Source: Pseudoroseomonas cervicalis
GTDB lineage: Bacteria > Pseudomonadota > Alphaproteobacteria > Acetobacterales > Acetobacteraceae
Direction: 5' to 3'
Assembly (NCBI RefSeq): GCF_030818485.1
Contig: NZ_JAUTAJ010000004.1
Location: 1,095,001 to 1,159,000 of the forward strand
DNA length: 64,000 nucleotides
The notes beneath the pieces were generated by a model that was not told the origin of the DNA, did no database searches, and worked only from the letters and a program-made list of their open reading frames with translations. A program made the position numbers and the translations under genes. This document shows, one piece after another, positions 1-9,448 of this stretch. Each line of letters starts with the position of its first letter. The stretch's first letter is position 1.

Positions 1-404
1 CCCTCATCGAGGCGCCGGAGGCCTGGGACAGGCCGCTGACCAAGATCCGCTCGCCGCAGGACTTCACCTATGCCGCCCTGCGCGGCCTGGGCGCCGAGGC
101 GCGGCACGCCAACCTCGCCATCTCGGTCTGCGGCGCGCTGGGCCAGCCCTACTGGACCGCGCCGGCGCCGAAGGGCTGGCCGGACCGCGCCGAGGACTGG
201 GTCTCGCCCGAGATGCTGCTGCAGCGCATGGAGCGGGCGCATGACATGGCCGGCCGCTTCAGCCGCCAGGACCCGGCGCAGCTGGCCGAGGTGGCGCTCG
301 GCCCGCTGGCCCGGCCGCAGACGCTGGACGCGGTGCGCCGCGCCGGCTCGCTGCGCGACGGCCTCACCCTTCTCCTGGCCAGCCCGGAGTTCCAGCGCCG
401 ATGA
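1..404 (+). CDS. DUF1800 family protein, C-terminal part (cut by window edge)
   Basis: This is the end of a gene that starts before the window; the reading frame begins at base 3. The visible 133 residues match the C-terminal part of DUF1800 proteins, including the stretch around WTAPAPKGWPDRAEDWVSPE and a final ASPEFQRR, which resembles the typical family ending. DUF1800 proteins have no firmly assigned enzymatic role. They are nearly always encoded beside a DUF1501 protein, as here: the stop codon overlaps the ATG of the next gene by 4 bases (ATGA at 401-404), which implies translational coupling. Family assignment rests on the C-terminus and the neighbour only. Confidence 0.8.
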   Translation, partial: LIEAPEAWDRPLTKIRSPQDFTYAALRGLGAEARHANLAISVCGALGQPYWTAPAPKGWPDRAEDWVSPEMLLQRMERAHDMAGRFSRQDPAQLAEVALGPLARPQTLDAVRRAGSLRDGLTLLLASPEFQRR

Positions 405-1612
405 CCCTGCTCCGCCCCCATCAGCCGAGGATCGGCCGGCGCGGCCTGCTGCTCGGTCTCACCGCCATGGCCGCCCTCGGCCAGGCCCGCCTCGCCATGG
501 CCAGCCCCGCCGGCACGGCCGGGCGCGGCGAGGCGCGGCTCGTCGTCGTGCTGCTGCGCGGCGCGCTCGACGGCCTCGCCGTGGTGCAGCCCTATGGCGA
601 TGCCGAGCTGCGCGAGCTGCGCGGCCCGCTGCTGCTGCCGGAACCCGGCCAGGAGGGCGGGCTGCTCGACCTTGGCGGCTTCTTCGGCCTGCACCCCTCG
701 ATGGACAAGGTGCATGCCATGTACCGGGCCAATGAGGCGATGGTGCTGCATGCCGTGGCGGGTCCGTACCGCACCCGCAGCCATTTCGACGCGCAGGACA
801 TGCTGGAGAGCGGCGCCGAATCCCGCCTCTCCTCCGGCTGGCTGAACCGCGCCCTGCAGGCCATGCCGGCCGATCCGGCCGAGGGCGCGCGGGCCGGGCT
901 GGCGCTGGGCTTCGACCTGCCGCTGCTGATGCGCGGGCCGCGCCCGGTCAGCATCTACACACCGCAGCGCGGCGAATCCCCGCCCGCCGAGCTCTATGCG
1001 CGGCTGGCCGACCTGGCGCATGAGGACCCGCTGCTGGGACCGGCGGTGCAGGAGGGGCTGCGCGCCCGCGGCTATGCCAGCGGCGTGCTGGACCAGGATC
1101 GCGGCCGCAGCGCCTTCCCTGTGCTGGCCGCCGCGGCCGGCCGCCTGCTGGCGGAGCCCGACGGGCCGCGGGTCGCCGCCCTCGAGCTGGGCGGGTGGGA
1201 CACGCATTCCTCCCAGCCTGGCCGGCTGAAGAACCAGCTCGGCCAGCTGGATGACGGGCTGGAGGCGCTGCGCAGCGCCTCGGGTCCGGCCTGGCGCCAC
1301 ACCGCGGTGCTGGTGATGACCGAGTTCGGCCGCACGGTGCGGGTCAATGGCAATAGCGGCACCGATCACGGCACGGGCGGCGCGGCGCTGCTGCTGGGCG
1401 GCGCCGTCGCCGGCGGGAAGGTGGTGGCCGACTGGCCCGGGCTCGGCCGTGGCAAGCTGTTCGAGGATCGCGACCTGCAGCCCAGCATGGATCTGCGCGA
1501 ACTGGCCAAGGGGCTGCTGCGCGACCATCTGCGCCTGCCCGAGGCGGCGCTGGCCGCCGCCTTCCCGGACAGCGCCGGCGTGGCGCCGAAGCGCGGCCTG
1601 CTGCGCGGCTGA
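401..1612 (+). CDS. DUF1501 family secreted protein with Tat-type signal
   Basis: A 403-residue protein of the DUF1501 family, whose fold is related to sulfatases and alkaline phosphatases. The N-terminus has a twin-arginine motif (RR at 13-14) followed by a hydrophobic segment and an Ala-rich region, so Tat export is likely. Family motifs are visible: GWDTH in the middle of the protein, then TEFGRTVRVNG and GTDHGTGG. These are the probable metal-binding or catalytic sites. It overlaps the upstream DUF1800 gene by 4 bases and the two are presumably co-expressed. No substrate can be assigned. A minus-strand terminator lies downstream, and the next gene is convergent. Confidence 0.88.
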   Translation: MTLLRPHQPRIGRRGLLLGLTAMAALGQARLAMASPAGTAGRGEARLVVVLLRGALDGLAVVQPYGDAELRELRGPLLLPEPGQEGGLLDLGGFFGLHPSMDKVHAMYRANEAMVLHAVAGPYRTRSHFDAQDMLESGAESRLSSGWLNRALQAMPADPAEGARAGLALGFDLPLLMRGPRPVSIYTPQRGESPPAELYARLADLAHEDPLLGPAVQEGLRARGYASGVLDQDRGRSAFPVLAAAAGRLLAEPDGPRVAALELGGWDTHSSQPGRLKNQLGQLDDGLEALRSASGPAWRHTAVLVMTEFGRTVRVNGNSGTDHGTGGAALLLGGAVAGGKVVADWPGLGRGKLFEDRDLQPSMDLRELAKGLLRDHLRLPEAALAAAFPDSAGVAPKRGLLRG

Positions 1613-1636
1613 GGGCCGCGCCGGCCACCGGCCACG

Positions 1637-1669
1637 AAAAAGCCCGGCGCCGCATCCGCGGGCCGGGCT
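1637..1669 (-). terminator. Rho-independent terminator of dksA
   Basis: The perfect 8-bp arms AGCCCGGC (1641-1648) and GCCGGGCT (1662-1669) are flanked by AAAAA at 1637-1641 on the plus strand. Read on the minus strand this is a GC hairpin followed by a T-run, 37 bases after the dksA stop. Confidence 0.8.
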
Positions 1670-1705
1670 GTTCCAGGGCCGGGCGCGGCGCCGCCGCGTC
1701 ACCGC

Positions 1706-2122
1706 TCAATCGTCGCGGTGCACCCGCTCCATGCGCTCATGCCGCTCCTGCGCCTCGATCGACAGGGTGGCGATGGGCCGTGCCTCGAGCCGGCGCAGCC
1801 CGATCGGCTCGCCCGTCTCCTCGCAATAGCCATAGGTGCCGTTCTCGATCCGGTCCAGCGCCTGGTCGATCTTGGAGATCAGCTTGCGGGCGCGGTCGCG
1901 GGTGCGCAGCTCCAGCGCCCGGTCGGTCTCGACGCTGGCGCGGTCGGTCATGTCCGCCTCGGCGATGCCGCCCTCGCTCAGGCTGGCCAGGGTGTCGCCG
2001 GCCTCGCGCAACAGGTCCTGTCGCCAGCGCAGCAATTTCTGGCGGAAATACTCCTGCTGCAGGGGGTTCATGAACTCTTCGGAGTCAGAAGGCCGGTAGT
2101 CTGGCGGCACCGTGATCAGCAT
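1706..2122 (-). CDS. dksA: DksA-family RNA polymerase-binding regulator (one-cysteine type)
   Basis: A 138-residue DksA-like protein, which would bind in the RNA polymerase secondary channel and act with ppGpp. The coiled-coil tip motif D57-x-x-D60-x-A62 that is needed for activity is present. The C-terminal zinc-finger region keeps one of the four E. coli cysteines: the pattern is C100-x-x-T103 and S121-x-x-A124, so Zn is probably not bound. Some alphaproteobacterial and pseudomonad DksA paralogues share such cysteine loss and still work. I chose the ATG at 2122; an upstream in-frame ATG at 2239 would add 39 low-complexity residues with no DksA similarity. A terminator follows. Confidence 0.9.
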   Translation of the reverse strand: MLITVPPDYRPSDSEEFMNPLQQEYFRQKLLRWRQDLLREAGDTLASLSEGGIAEADMTDRASVETDRALELRTRDRARKLISKIDQALDRIENGTYGYCEETGEPIGLRRLEARPIATLSIEAQERHERMERVHRDD

Positions 2123-2184
2123 TGTGGTTCGATCCCCCGACCGAAGGGAGGCCGGTTCCGGTTCCGGTCCCCCAGGGCGGCCGG

Positions 2185-2214
2185 ACCATACAGGCGGCAG
2201 GGGTGCCAAGCCAA
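2185..2214 (-). promoter_or_regulatory. Possible dksA promoter
   Basis: On the minus strand, TTGGCT (2209-2214) and TATGGT (2185-2190) are 18 bases apart and about 60 bases upstream of the dksA ATG. Each hexamer matches the sigma-70 consensus at 4 of 6 positions. This is weak evidence. Confidence 0.3.
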
Positions 2215-2324
2215 GAGGCAGCTCGGACGCGCTTCGCATGAAATTTCCATGCCGGTCCGGTTTCTGCCCGGCGGATGCGCAGCCTGCCCGCGCCGCGGGC
2301 GCCGGAACGGCCGCGGCGACGGTC

Positions 2325-2612
2325 TCAGCGCGTCAGCAGCCAGGCGATGACGGCGATGGGCAGCAGGATCAGCAGCGCCGCCTTGGCCAGGCTGGCCCAG
2401 TCGGAGCGGTCGCCCTCCCCCTCCTCCGGCTTGAAGGCCGGACGCTGCGGCTTGCGCCACTCCGCCTCGGCCGCCGGGGCGGTGTCCTCGCGCGGGCGGG
2501 GCTCACCGGCGGCGCCCGCCTCCGGCGCAATGCCGGCGGCCTGCGGCGCCAGGCCGGGTGCGGGCCCGGTCGCGGCCGGATCGGGGGCGGTGCGGTCGCG
2601 CGGTTCGGCCAT
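2325..2612 (-). CDS. Small tail-anchored membrane protein, unknown function
   Basis: A 95-residue protein that I do not recognise. The first 70 residues are rich in Ala, Pro, Gly and Glu and look disordered. The C-terminus is one hydrophobic helix (LAKAALLILLPIAVIAWLLTR), ending at the stop, so it would be tail-anchored in the inner membrane. Two ATGs lie side by side at 2615 and 2612; the second fits better with the AGGAG just upstream. It sits 108 bases after fabH on the same strand, where many alphaproteobacteria carry ihfA instead. Confidence 0.65.
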   Translation of the reverse strand: MAEPRDRTAPDPAATGPAPGLAPQAAGIAPEAGAAGEPRPREDTAPAAEAEWRKPQRPAFKPEEGEGDRSDWASLAKAALLILLPIAVIAWLLTR

Positions 2613-2723
2613 CATCCTCTCCTGAAGCCAGCCCGGTGCGGGCGCGGCGGCGTCCGGAGAGAAGATGGCATGCGGCGCGCCGCCTGCAAGCAGCGGCAGC
2701 GCGGCCGTGTCAGCAGCGGGCGG

Positions 2724-3674
2724 TCAGAAACGCGCCAGGGCGGCGCCCCAGGTCAGCCCGCCGCCGATGCCCTCCATCAGCACCAGATCGCCGCGGGCGA
2801 TGCGGCCATCCCGCGTCGCCTCGGCCAGCGCCAGCGGGATCGAGGCGGCGGAGGTGTTGGCATGGCGGTCCACTGCCACCACCACCCGCTCCGGCGGCAG
2901 GCCGAGCTTGCGGCCCATGGCGTCGATGATGCGCTGATTGGCCTGGTGCGGCACCAGCCAGGCGACGTCGGATTTGGCCAGGCCATTGGCCGCCAGCGCC
3001 TCATCCACCACCGAAGCCAGCTTGGACACGGCGTGGCGGAACACCTCGCGCCCGGCCATGCGCAGCAGCCCGCCCTCGACCTGCAGGATGTCGCCATGCC
3101 GGCCATCGGCATGCAGGTGGCAGGACAGCACGCCGCGCCCGGCCTCATCCTCCTGCGCCGCGCGCAGCACCACGGCGCCGGCCCCGTCGCCGAACAGCAC
3201 GCAGGTGCCGCGATCGGTCCAGTCCAGGATGCTCGAGAACAGCTCGGCGCCGATCACCAGCATGCAGCGCGCCTGGCCGGCGCGGATCATCGCATCGGCG
3301 ACGGACAGGGCATAGACGAAGCCGGTGCAGGCGGCGGCGAGGTCGAAGGCGAAGCCCTGGCTGATGCCGAGCAGCGCCTGCACCCGCACGGCGGTGGAGG
3401 GAAACACCGAATCCGGCGTGGCGGTGGCGACGATGATGCCGTCCACGGCGCTCGCCTCGATGCCCGCCTGCTCCAGCGCGGCGCGCGCGGCGGCGGCGCC
3501 CATGTCGCTGGCCTTCTCGCCCGGCGCCGCCAGGTGGCGCTGGCGGATGCCGGTGCGCTCGCGGATCCAGGCATCGGAGGTGTCGAGGCCGTGGCGCGCG
3601 GCCAGGCTGTCATTGTCGAGCACCAGCTCGGGCAGGTAGCCGCCGGTGCCGGCGATCAGGGCGCGAGGAATCAT
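2724..3674 (-). CDS. fabH: 3-oxoacyl-ACP synthase III (KAS III)
   Basis: This enzyme condenses acetyl-CoA with malonyl-ACP to start fatty acid synthesis. The 316-residue length is normal. The catalytic triad is visible: Cys116 in [13 protein letters not shown], His243 in PHQANQRI and Asn273 in [10 protein letters not shown]. The start ATG at 3674 has a GGAAG ribosome site 9 bases upstream. It lies 35 bases after plsX on the same strand, and the rpmF-plsX-fabH order is a conserved bacterial operon linking ribosome and lipid synthesis. Confidence 0.95.
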   Translation of the reverse strand: MIPRALIAGTGGYLPELVLDNDSLAARHGLDTSDAWIRERTGIRQRHLAAPGEKASDMGAAAARAALEQAGIEASAVDGIIVATATPDSVFPSTAVRVQALLGISQGFAFDLAAACTGFVYALSVADAMIRAGQARCMLVIGAELFSSILDWTDRGTCVLFGDGAGAVVLRAAQEDEAGRGVLSCHLHADGRHGDILQVEGGLLRMAGREVFRHAVSKLASVVDEALAANGLAKSDVAWLVPHQANQRIIDAMGRKLGLPPERVVVAVDRHANTSAASIPLALAEATRDGRIARGDLVLMEGIGGGLTWGAALARF

Positions 3675-3709
3675 GCGGCGTGCTTCCCAATCCCGGGCCG
3701 GACCGCCGC

Positions 3710-4810
3710 TCAGCGGGCGGCGGCGCCCGGTTCGGCCACCACCGTCCGATTGCGCGGCGGCAGGGCGGCCAGTCCTTCACGGATACGCTCGTTGAAGCGG
3801 TGGGTGACCATGTCCATGGCGACATCCACCGCATGGGCGAAGCCCAGCGCGTCGGTGCCGCCATGGCTCTTCACCACCACGCCGTTCAGCCCGATCAGCA
3901 CCGCGCCATTGTAGCGGCGCGGATCCATCCATTCGCGCAGCCGGTCGAGCGCCGGGCGCGCCAGCAGATAGCCGAGCTTGGCCGCCAGCGAGGAGGTGAA
4001 GACCTGCTTCAGCAGGCTGCCCACCAGCTTGAAGGCGCCCTCGCCGGTCTTCAGCGCGACATTGCCGGTGAAGCCGTCGGTCACCACCACGTCGACGGTG
4101 CCGGCGGTGATGTCGTGCCCCTCGACGAAGCCGTGGAACTGCCCGGCCAGCGGCGATTCGCGCAGCATCTCGGCCGCCTGGCGGACGCGGTCGTCGCCCT
4201 TCAGCTCCTCGCTGCCGACATTCAGCAGGCCGATGCTGGGATTGGTCAGGCCCAGCACGGCGCGGGCGAAGGCATCGCCCATCACCGCGAATTCGACCAG
4301 GTTGCGCGGGTCGCAGACGATGTTGGCGCCGAGATCGAGCAGCACGACATCGCCGCGGGCCGAGGGGCCGATGGCGGCGAGCGCCGGCCGGTCGATCTCC
4401 GGCAGCGACTTCACCACGATCTTGCCCAGCGCCATCAGCGCGCCGGTATTGCCGGCCGAGACCACGCCGGCGGCCTCGCCCCCCGCCACGGCATCGATGG
4501 CGATGCGCATGGAGGAGTTGCGGACGCGCAGCGCGGCGGTCGGCTTCATGTCGCCGGGGATCGCCTCGGCGGCATGGCGGATGGTGCAGGCCTTCGCGGC
4601 ACGCGGCCGCTTGGCCAGCAGCGCGGTCAGCCGCGCCTCATCCCCCACCAGCAGGAAGCGGGCCTTGGGATGCCGCTCCGCGGCGATCTCCAGCCCGTCG
4701 AGCACCGAATCCGGCGCATGGTCCCCGCCCATGGCGTCGATGGCCAGGGCGAAGCCTCCCGCAGCCTGGGGCTGTGTCGCCCCGCTCTGCGGCACTGGGA
4801 CCTGCGACAA
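3710..4810 (-). CDS. plsX: Phosphate acyltransferase PlsX
   Basis: PlsX converts acyl-ACP to acyl-phosphate, the donor for PlsY in phospholipid synthesis. The N-terminal signature [12 protein letters not shown] and later motifs such as [10 protein letters not shown] and [12 protein letters not shown] are clear. The best start is TTG at 4810, with AGGAA 9 bases upstream; no ATG is available before the [12 protein letters not shown] signature. This gives 366 residues with a short N-terminal extension before the usual start of the fold. It follows rpmF by 32 bases and precedes fabH by 35. Confidence 0.95.
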   Translation of the reverse strand: MSQVPVPQSGATQPQAAGGFALAIDAMGGDHAPDSVLDGLEIAAERHPKARFLLVGDEARLTALLAKRPRAAKACTIRHAAEAIPGDMKPTAALRVRNSSMRIAIDAVAGGEAAGVVSAGNTGALMALGKIVVKSLPEIDRPALAAIGPSARGDVVLLDLGANIVCDPRNLVEFAVMGDAFARAVLGLTNPSIGLLNVGSEELKGDDRVRQAAEMLRESPLAGQFHGFVEGHDITAGTVDVVVTDGFTGNVALKTGEGAFKLVGSLLKQVFTSSLAAKLGYLLARPALDRLREWMDPRRYNGAVLIGLNGVVVKSHGGTDALGFAHAVDVAMDMVTHRFNERIREGLAALPPRNRTVVAEPGAAAR

Positions 4811-4842
4811 GGTGTCGATTTCCTGCAGGCGTTCGGCAGGTA

Positions 4843-5046
4843 TCAGGTGCGGACCGCGGCCTTCAGGGCCTTGCCGGCCTGGACGATCTCACGGCCGTCA
4901 TAATGGCCGCAGGACGCGCAGACATGGTGCGGGCGCTTCAGCTCACCGCAATTCGGGCACTCATGGTGCGCCTGGGTGGACAGGGCCTCGTGGCTGCGGC
5001 GCATCCCGCGGCGGGAGGGCGAAACCTTCTTCTTCGGAACGGCCAT
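4843..5046 (-). CDS. rpmF: 50S ribosomal protein L32
   Basis: A 67-residue ribosomal protein with the standard N-terminus [19 protein letters not shown] and four zinc-binding cysteines at 30, 33, 43 and 46 (CPNC and CASC), so this is the zinc-binding (C+) form. It is the first gene of the rpmF-plsX-fabH operon. Upstream, at 5119-5136, a TGCACC/GGTGCA inverted repeat with a 6-base spacer lies in the leader or promoter region and could be regulatory. Confidence 0.97.
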   Translation of the reverse strand: MAVPKKKVSPSRRGMRRSHEALSTQAHHECPNCGELKRPHHVCASCGHYDGREIVQAGKALKAAVRT

Positions 5047-5221
5047 GGCGCCGGGCCTCTCTTCTCAAACGTGCTGTGTAGAGTCAGCGGAAATCAAGGA
5101 AGGCGGCGCCATTACCACTGCACCCCCCAAGGTGCAAGCACTACGGCCTGGCGCCGGTGCGAAGCGGGGCATGCGATGGGTGCGGGAGACGCCCCTCGCC
5201 CGCCCCTGTCCGCCGCCCGGA

Positions 5222-5962
5222 TCAGTCCAGGCGGACGGCGTAGCGGTGGCGTTCGGTGTCGATCATCGACAGCCGGACCTCCACCGCCCGGTCGGCAACA
5301 TCATAGGCGATACGCTGCACCATCAGAAGCGGCGTGCCCTCGGGCTTGCCCAGCGCGGCCGCCGTCTCGGCATCCGCCGGCGCCGCCGCCAGCTCCTCCT
5401 CGGCGCGGGCGATGGTCACGCCATGGGTGCGCTGGAACAGCACATAGAGCTCGGTCGGCAATTCGCCGGGCGGCAGCGAGAATCCGGGGAAGACGGCCGC
5501 CGAGAGGGTGCAGCGCTCGAAGATTCGCGGCGAGCCGTCGAGCAGGCGAATCCGCCGCAGCCGGATCACCGGCGCGCCTTCCGGCAGGCCGAGCAGCGCG
5601 GCCTCGGCGGATTCGGCGGTGCCGGGGATGCAGGAGACCACCTGGATGCGCGAGACCACGGCGCGGCCGCTGAGGTCGCGCACCCGGAAGAAGGTGTAGC
5701 GCGCCGTCTCGCTGGTGTGGCGGGAGACGGTGGTGCCGCGGCCCTGGCGCCGCTCGATCAGGTGGCGCTGCTCCAGCGCCGCCAGTGCCTTGCGCACCGT
5801 GCCCTGGGAGACGCCGAGCTCGGCGGCGAGGTCCGGCTCGGAGGGCAGCAGATGGCCGGGCGGCCAGTCGCCGCCGACGATCCGCCCGATGAGAATTTCC
5901 TCCACCTGACGGTAGAGCGGGCGGGCGTCCAGTCGCGGCGACGGGGCGGCGGGCATCGGCAT
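5222..5962 (-). CDS. GntR/HutC-family transcriptional regulator
   Basis: A 246-residue regulator. The winged-helix domain spans about residues 14-85 (PLYRQVEEILIGRIVGGDW, then LPSEPDLAAELGVSQGTVRKAL). The rest is a UTRA effector domain, whose ligands are usually small metabolites. The effector cannot be told from sequence. No catabolic operon lies beside it: the neighbours are rpmF and a ChrA-type transporter. A pair of overlapping palindromes at 6068-6088 in its own upstream region is a good candidate for its operator, so autoregulation is likely. A start at Met3 (5956) is also possible. Confidence 0.88.
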   Translation of the reverse strand: MPMPAAPSPRLDARPLYRQVEEILIGRIVGGDWPPGHLLPSEPDLAAELGVSQGTVRKALAALEQRHLIERRQGRGTTVSRHTSETARYTFFRVRDLSGRAVVSRIQVVSCIPGTAESAEAALLGLPEGAPVIRLRRIRLLDGSPRIFERCTLSAAVFPGFSLPPGELPTELYVLFQRTHGVTIARAEEELAAAPADAETAAALGKPEGTPLLMVQRIAYDVADRAVEVRLSMIDTERHRYAVRLD

Positions 5963-6067
5963 GGCGGGCGGGGAACCTCATGGAAAGACAGGCGTGACGC
6001 GCGGCGCGCGGTTCGGAAAGGCTGTGTTCACGATCCGCGTGGCCGGATCAAGGCATCGGTAAAAGAC

Positions 6068-6088
6068 AGACTTGTGTCTTATACAAGA
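6068..6088. promoter_or_regulatory. Two overlapping palindromes, candidate GntR operator
   Basis: AGACTTGTGTCT (6068-6079, arms AGAC/GTCT) overlaps TCTTATACAAGA (6077-6088, arms TCTT/AAGA). Together they also form CTTGT-N7-ACAAG. The site is A/T-rich against a GC-rich background and lies 105 bases upstream of the GntR start, within the sequence type bound by HutC-subfamily regulators. The 397-base gap 5963-6359 otherwise holds only a short hairpin (CGCGAA-AGC-TTCGCG at 6266-6280) and no convincing gene. Confidence 0.5.
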
Positions 6089-6359
6089 CCTGCTAAGGTC
6101 GGGTCTCTCGGGATTGCGCTGCAGGCCGAGTTTGGGGAGGAAGTCCCGCAAAGGGACCGAGAAAAGCGTGATGACGGCGCCCGGCCATGCCAGGGCGCCG
6201 TCCGCGATTCTGGCCCCCTGACCTGGCCTGCCCCTGCTGCCAGGGCGTCACGGCGCGGTCATGTTTCGCGAAAGCTTCGCGCAAGACCCCTGCCCCGCCA
6301 CCCCGCCGCCGGTTAAGCCTAGCAGGAAGCGCCGCGAGGGCGCGCAGGCGGAGAGGGCG

Positions 6360-7718
6360 ATGCGGCCAGAGGAGCAGCCACAGGGCAGCGGGGCGGCGGC
6401 GGTGCCGGGGGATGAGCCCTCGCTGGGCGAGGCGCTGCGCCTGTGGTGGCGCATCGGCTGCCTCTCCTTCGGCGGGCCGGCGGCGCAGATCGCGCTGATG
6501 CACCGCGCCGTGGTCGAGGAGAAGCGCTGGGTCGGCGAGGCCCGGTTCCTGCACGCGCTGAATTTCTGCATGCTGCTGCCGGGGCCGGAGGCGCAGCAGC
6601 TGGCCACCTATCTCGGCTGGCTGATGCATGGGGTGCGCGGCGGGCTGCTGGCCGGGCTGCTGTTCATCCTGCCCGGCGTCGCGGTGATGCTGGCGCTCTC
6701 CCTGCTCTATGCCGGCTTCGGCCAGGTGCCGCTGATCGCCGCGCTGTTCTTCGGCCTGCAATGCGCCGTGCTGGCGCTGGTGGTGGAGGCGCTGGTCAAG
6801 GTCGCCCGCCGTGCCTTGCACGGGGCGCTGGCCTGGGCGCTGGCCCTGGCCGCCTTCCTGGCGCTGTTCGCGCTGCAGCTGCCCTTCCCGCTGGTGGTGC
6901 TGGCCGCGGCGCTGGCCGGATTCGCCGCCCCCGCCGCGTTGCAGCGCCCGCCCGCCGCCGGCGCGGCGGCCGAGGCGCCGGCGCTGATCGACCGGCTGCT
7001 GGCGGCCGAGCCCGGCCGGCCGCAGCGCCTGGCCGCCGGCGCCCGCCGCGCCGGGCTGGCGGCGCTGGCGCTGTGGCTGTGGCCGGTGGCGCTGCTCTCC
7101 GGCAGCGGGCTGTTCGGCGACATTGCCTGGTTCTTCGCCCGCATGGCCGTCGTCACCTTCGGCGGCGCCTATGCGGTGCTGGCCTATGTGGCGCAGGAGG
7201 CGGTGGAGCATTACGGCTGGCTCTCGGCGCCCGCCATGCTGGCCGGGCTGGGCCTGGCCGAGACCACGCCGGGGCCGCTGATCCTGGTGCTGCAATTCGT
7301 GGGCTTCATGGCCGCCTGGCCGCAGGGCGCCTGGGCGGCGGTGGCGGCGGCGCTGCTGACCGTCTGGGTCACCTTCGCCCCCTGCTTCGCCTGGATCTTC
7401 CTCGGCGCCCCCTTCATCGAGCGGCTGCAGGCGCAGCCGCGGCTGCGCGGCGCGCTGGCCGGGGTGACGGCGGCGGTGGTCGGCGTCATCGCCAATCTGG
7501 CGCTGTGGTTCGCCATCCGCCTGCTGTTCCACGAACGCGCCACCTTGCTGCTCGGGCCGCTGCGGCTGGAATGGCCGGTGCCCTCCAGCCTGGATGGGGC
7601 GGCGGCGGCGCTGGCGGTGCTGGCGGCGATCGGGCTGTTCAGCCGGCGCATCGGGCTGGTGCCGCTGCTCGGGCTCAGCGCCCTGGCCGGGCTGGCGCTG
7701 CGCGGCATCGGGCTGTGA
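6360..7718 (+). CDS. chrA: ChrA-type chromate transporter family protein
   Basis: A polytopic membrane protein of the CHR family, which in characterised cases exports chromate. The two homologous halves are visible through the repeated motif: [12 protein letters not shown] near the N-terminus and [12 protein letters not shown] in the middle. Other family features are [19 protein letters not shown] and [16 protein letters not shown]. The ATG at 6360 (452 residues) has a GAGAGGG ribosome site; an in-frame ATG at 6261 would add 33 polar residues unlike the family. No chrB regulator is adjacent, so a true role in chromate resistance is unproven. Confidence 0.88.
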   Translation: MRPEEQPQGSGAAAVPGDEPSLGEALRLWWRIGCLSFGGPAAQIALMHRAVVEEKRWVGEARFLHALNFCMLLPGPEAQQLATYLGWLMHGVRGGLLAGLLFILPGVAVMLALSLLYAGFGQVPLIAALFFGLQCAVLALVVEALVKVARRALHGALAWALALAAFLALFALQLPFPLVVLAAALAGFAAPAALQRPPAAGAAAEAPALIDRLLAAEPGRPQRLAAGARRAGLAALALWLWPVALLSGSGLFGDIAWFFARMAVVTFGGAYAVLAYVAQEAVEHYGWLSAPAMLAGLGLAETTPGPLILVLQFVGFMAAWPQGAWAAVAAALLTVWVTFAPCFAWIFLGAPFIERLQAQPRLRGALAGVTAAVVGVIANLALWFAIRLLFHERATLLLGPLRLEWPVPSSLDGAAAALAVLAAIGLFSRRIGLVPLLGLSALAGLALRGIGL

Positions 7719-7921
7719 GGCGGCGGGGCGCTTGCCTCGCGGCGCCGGATCGGCCTAGAGAGGCTTTGTTGCGCTGCAAAAGGCGCCCGAGCGGAAGAGC
7801 GACCCTGCCGATGTAGGCCCCTGCCAGCCCCGAACTTCGCCCTGCAAGCCGCGCCCCCGGGCGCGTGTTCCCTGCTGCGCGTGGCTGGCATCTTCTTCCT
7901 GTTGTTCCGGAAAATTCGCTC

Positions 7922-9403
7922 ATGTTCTCACCCGCCCGGCTGCGCGCCGAGTGGTTCGGCAATGTCCGTGCCGATCTCCTCTCCGGCCTCGTTGTCGCCC
8001 TCGCCTTAATCCCGGAGGCCATCGCCTTCTCGATCATCGCCGGGGTGGACCCGAAGGTCGGCCTCTACGCCTCCTTCTCGATCGCCGTCATCACCGCCAT
8101 CGCCGGCGGACGGCCGGCCATGATCTCGGCAGCCACCGGCGCCATGGCCGTGGTGATGGTCAGCCTGGTGAAGGAGCACGGGCTGCCATACCTCTTCGCC
8201 GCCACCATCCTGACCGGGGTGCTGCAGATGCTGGCGGGCGCCGCGCGGCTGGGGCGCGTCATGCGTTTCGTCTCGCGCTCGGTGCTGACCGGCTTCGTCA
8301 ACGCGCTGGCCATCCTGATCTTCATGGCGCAGCTGCCGGAGCTGATCGGCGTGCCCTGGCTGACCTACCCGATGGTCGCGGCGGGGCTCGCCATCATCTA
8401 CCTGCTGCCGCGTCTGACCACCGCTGTGCCCTCCCCGCTGGTCTGCATCCTGGTGCTGACGGCGCTGTCCTGGGCGCTGGGGCTGGAACTGCGCACGGTG
8501 GGCGACATGGGCGCGCTGCCGGATTCCCTGCCCGCCTTCCTGCTGCCCGACGTGCCGCTGACGCTGGAGACGCTGCAGATCATCCTGCCCTATTCCGCCA
8601 CGCTGGCGGCGGTCGGGCTGCTGGAGTCGCTGATGACGGCGGCGGTGGTCGACCAGATGACCGACACCACCAGCCAGCGGAACCGCGAATGCGTGGGCCA
8701 GGGGGTGGCGAATTTCGCCACCGGCTTCCTGGGCGGCATGGCCGGCTGCGCCATGATCGGCCAGTCAGTGATCAATGTGCGCTCCGGCGGGCGGACCCGG
8801 CTGTCGACGATGGTCGCCGGCGTGGTGCTGCTGTTCCTGATCCTGGTGCTGGGCGATTTGGTGCGGCGCATCCCGATGGCGGCGCTGGTCGCGGTGATGA
8901 TCATGGTCTCGATCGGCACCTTCGACTGGGCCTCGCTGCGCACGCTGCTGACGCATCCGCGCAGCTCCTCGGTGGTGATGCTGGCCACCGTCGCGGTGGT
9001 GCTGGCGACGCATGACCTGGCCAAGGGAGTGCTGGTGGGCGTGCTGCTCTCCGGCATCTTCTTCGCCGGCAAGGTGCGGCGGATGTTCGCGGTGGAGAGC
9101 CACCTCTCCGCCGATGGGCGAGAGCGGCGCTACACCGTGCGCGGCCAGGTCTTCTTCGCCTCAGCCGAGGATTTTTGCGCCGCTTTCGACACGCGGGAGG
9201 CGGTGGAACGTGTGGTGATCGATGTCAGTCAGGCGCATCTCTGGGACCTGACCGGCATCCATGCGCTGGACCGGGTGGTGCTGGCGCTGCGCGGGCGCGG
9301 CGTGGCGGTCGCGGTCACCGGGCTGAACGAGGCCAGTGCCGCGATGGTCGAGCGGCTGGGCCGGCACGACAAGCCGGGCGCGACGCTGGCCGCTGGGCAT
9401 TGA
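7922..9403 (+). CDS. SulP-family anion transporter with STAS domain
   Basis: A 493-residue SulP (SLC26-type) transporter. The N-terminal two-thirds is the membrane domain, beginning with the typical [20 protein letters not shown] and [13 protein letters not shown]. The last 100 residues form a cytoplasmic STAS domain ([22 protein letters not shown]). Substrates in the family include sulfate, bicarbonate and dicarboxylates; the sequence does not decide among them. The ATG at 7922 was chosen because the family similarity starts there; a frame-open ATG at 7865 is less likely. The gene converges on msrA across a strong hairpin. Confidence 0.92.
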   Translation: MFSPARLRAEWFGNVRADLLSGLVVALALIPEAIAFSIIAGVDPKVGLYASFSIAVITAIAGGRPAMISAATGAMAVVMVSLVKEHGLPYLFAATILTGVLQMLAGAARLGRVMRFVSRSVLTGFVNALAILIFMAQLPELIGVPWLTYPMVAAGLAIIYLLPRLTTAVPSPLVCILVLTALSWALGLELRTVGDMGALPDSLPAFLLPDVPLTLETLQIILPYSATLAAVGLLESLMTAAVVDQMTDTTSQRNRECVGQGVANFATGFLGGMAGCAMIGQSVINVRSGGRTRLSTMVAGVVLLFLILVLGDLVRRIPMAALVAVMIMVSIGTFDWASLRTLLTHPRSSSVVMLATVAVVLATHDLAKGVLVGVLLSGIFFAGKVRRMFAVESHLSADGRERRYTVRGQVFFASAEDFCAAFDTREAVERVVIDVSQAHLWDLTGIHALDRVVLALRGRGVAVAVTGLNEASAAMVERLGRHDKPGATLAAGH

Positions 9404-9410
9404 TCACGAT

Positions 9411-9439
9411 GCGGGCCGGGGGGTCGCGCCCCGGCCCGC
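9411..9439. terminator. Strong hairpin between convergent sulP-type gene and msrA
   Basis: Perfect 11-bp arms GCGGGCCGGGG (9411-9421) and CCCCGGCCCGC (9429-9439) with a 7-base loop. There is no T-run on either strand. Its position between convergent stop codons suggests a bidirectional transcription or mRNA-decay barrier. Confidence 0.55.
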
Positions 9440-9448
9440 GCGGCGCGC

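Noticed and set aside
6172..6222. Possible 16-codon leader peptide before the ChrA-type gene
   Set aside because: Too short to support, no attenuator structure or regulatory codon run, and weak ribosome site.
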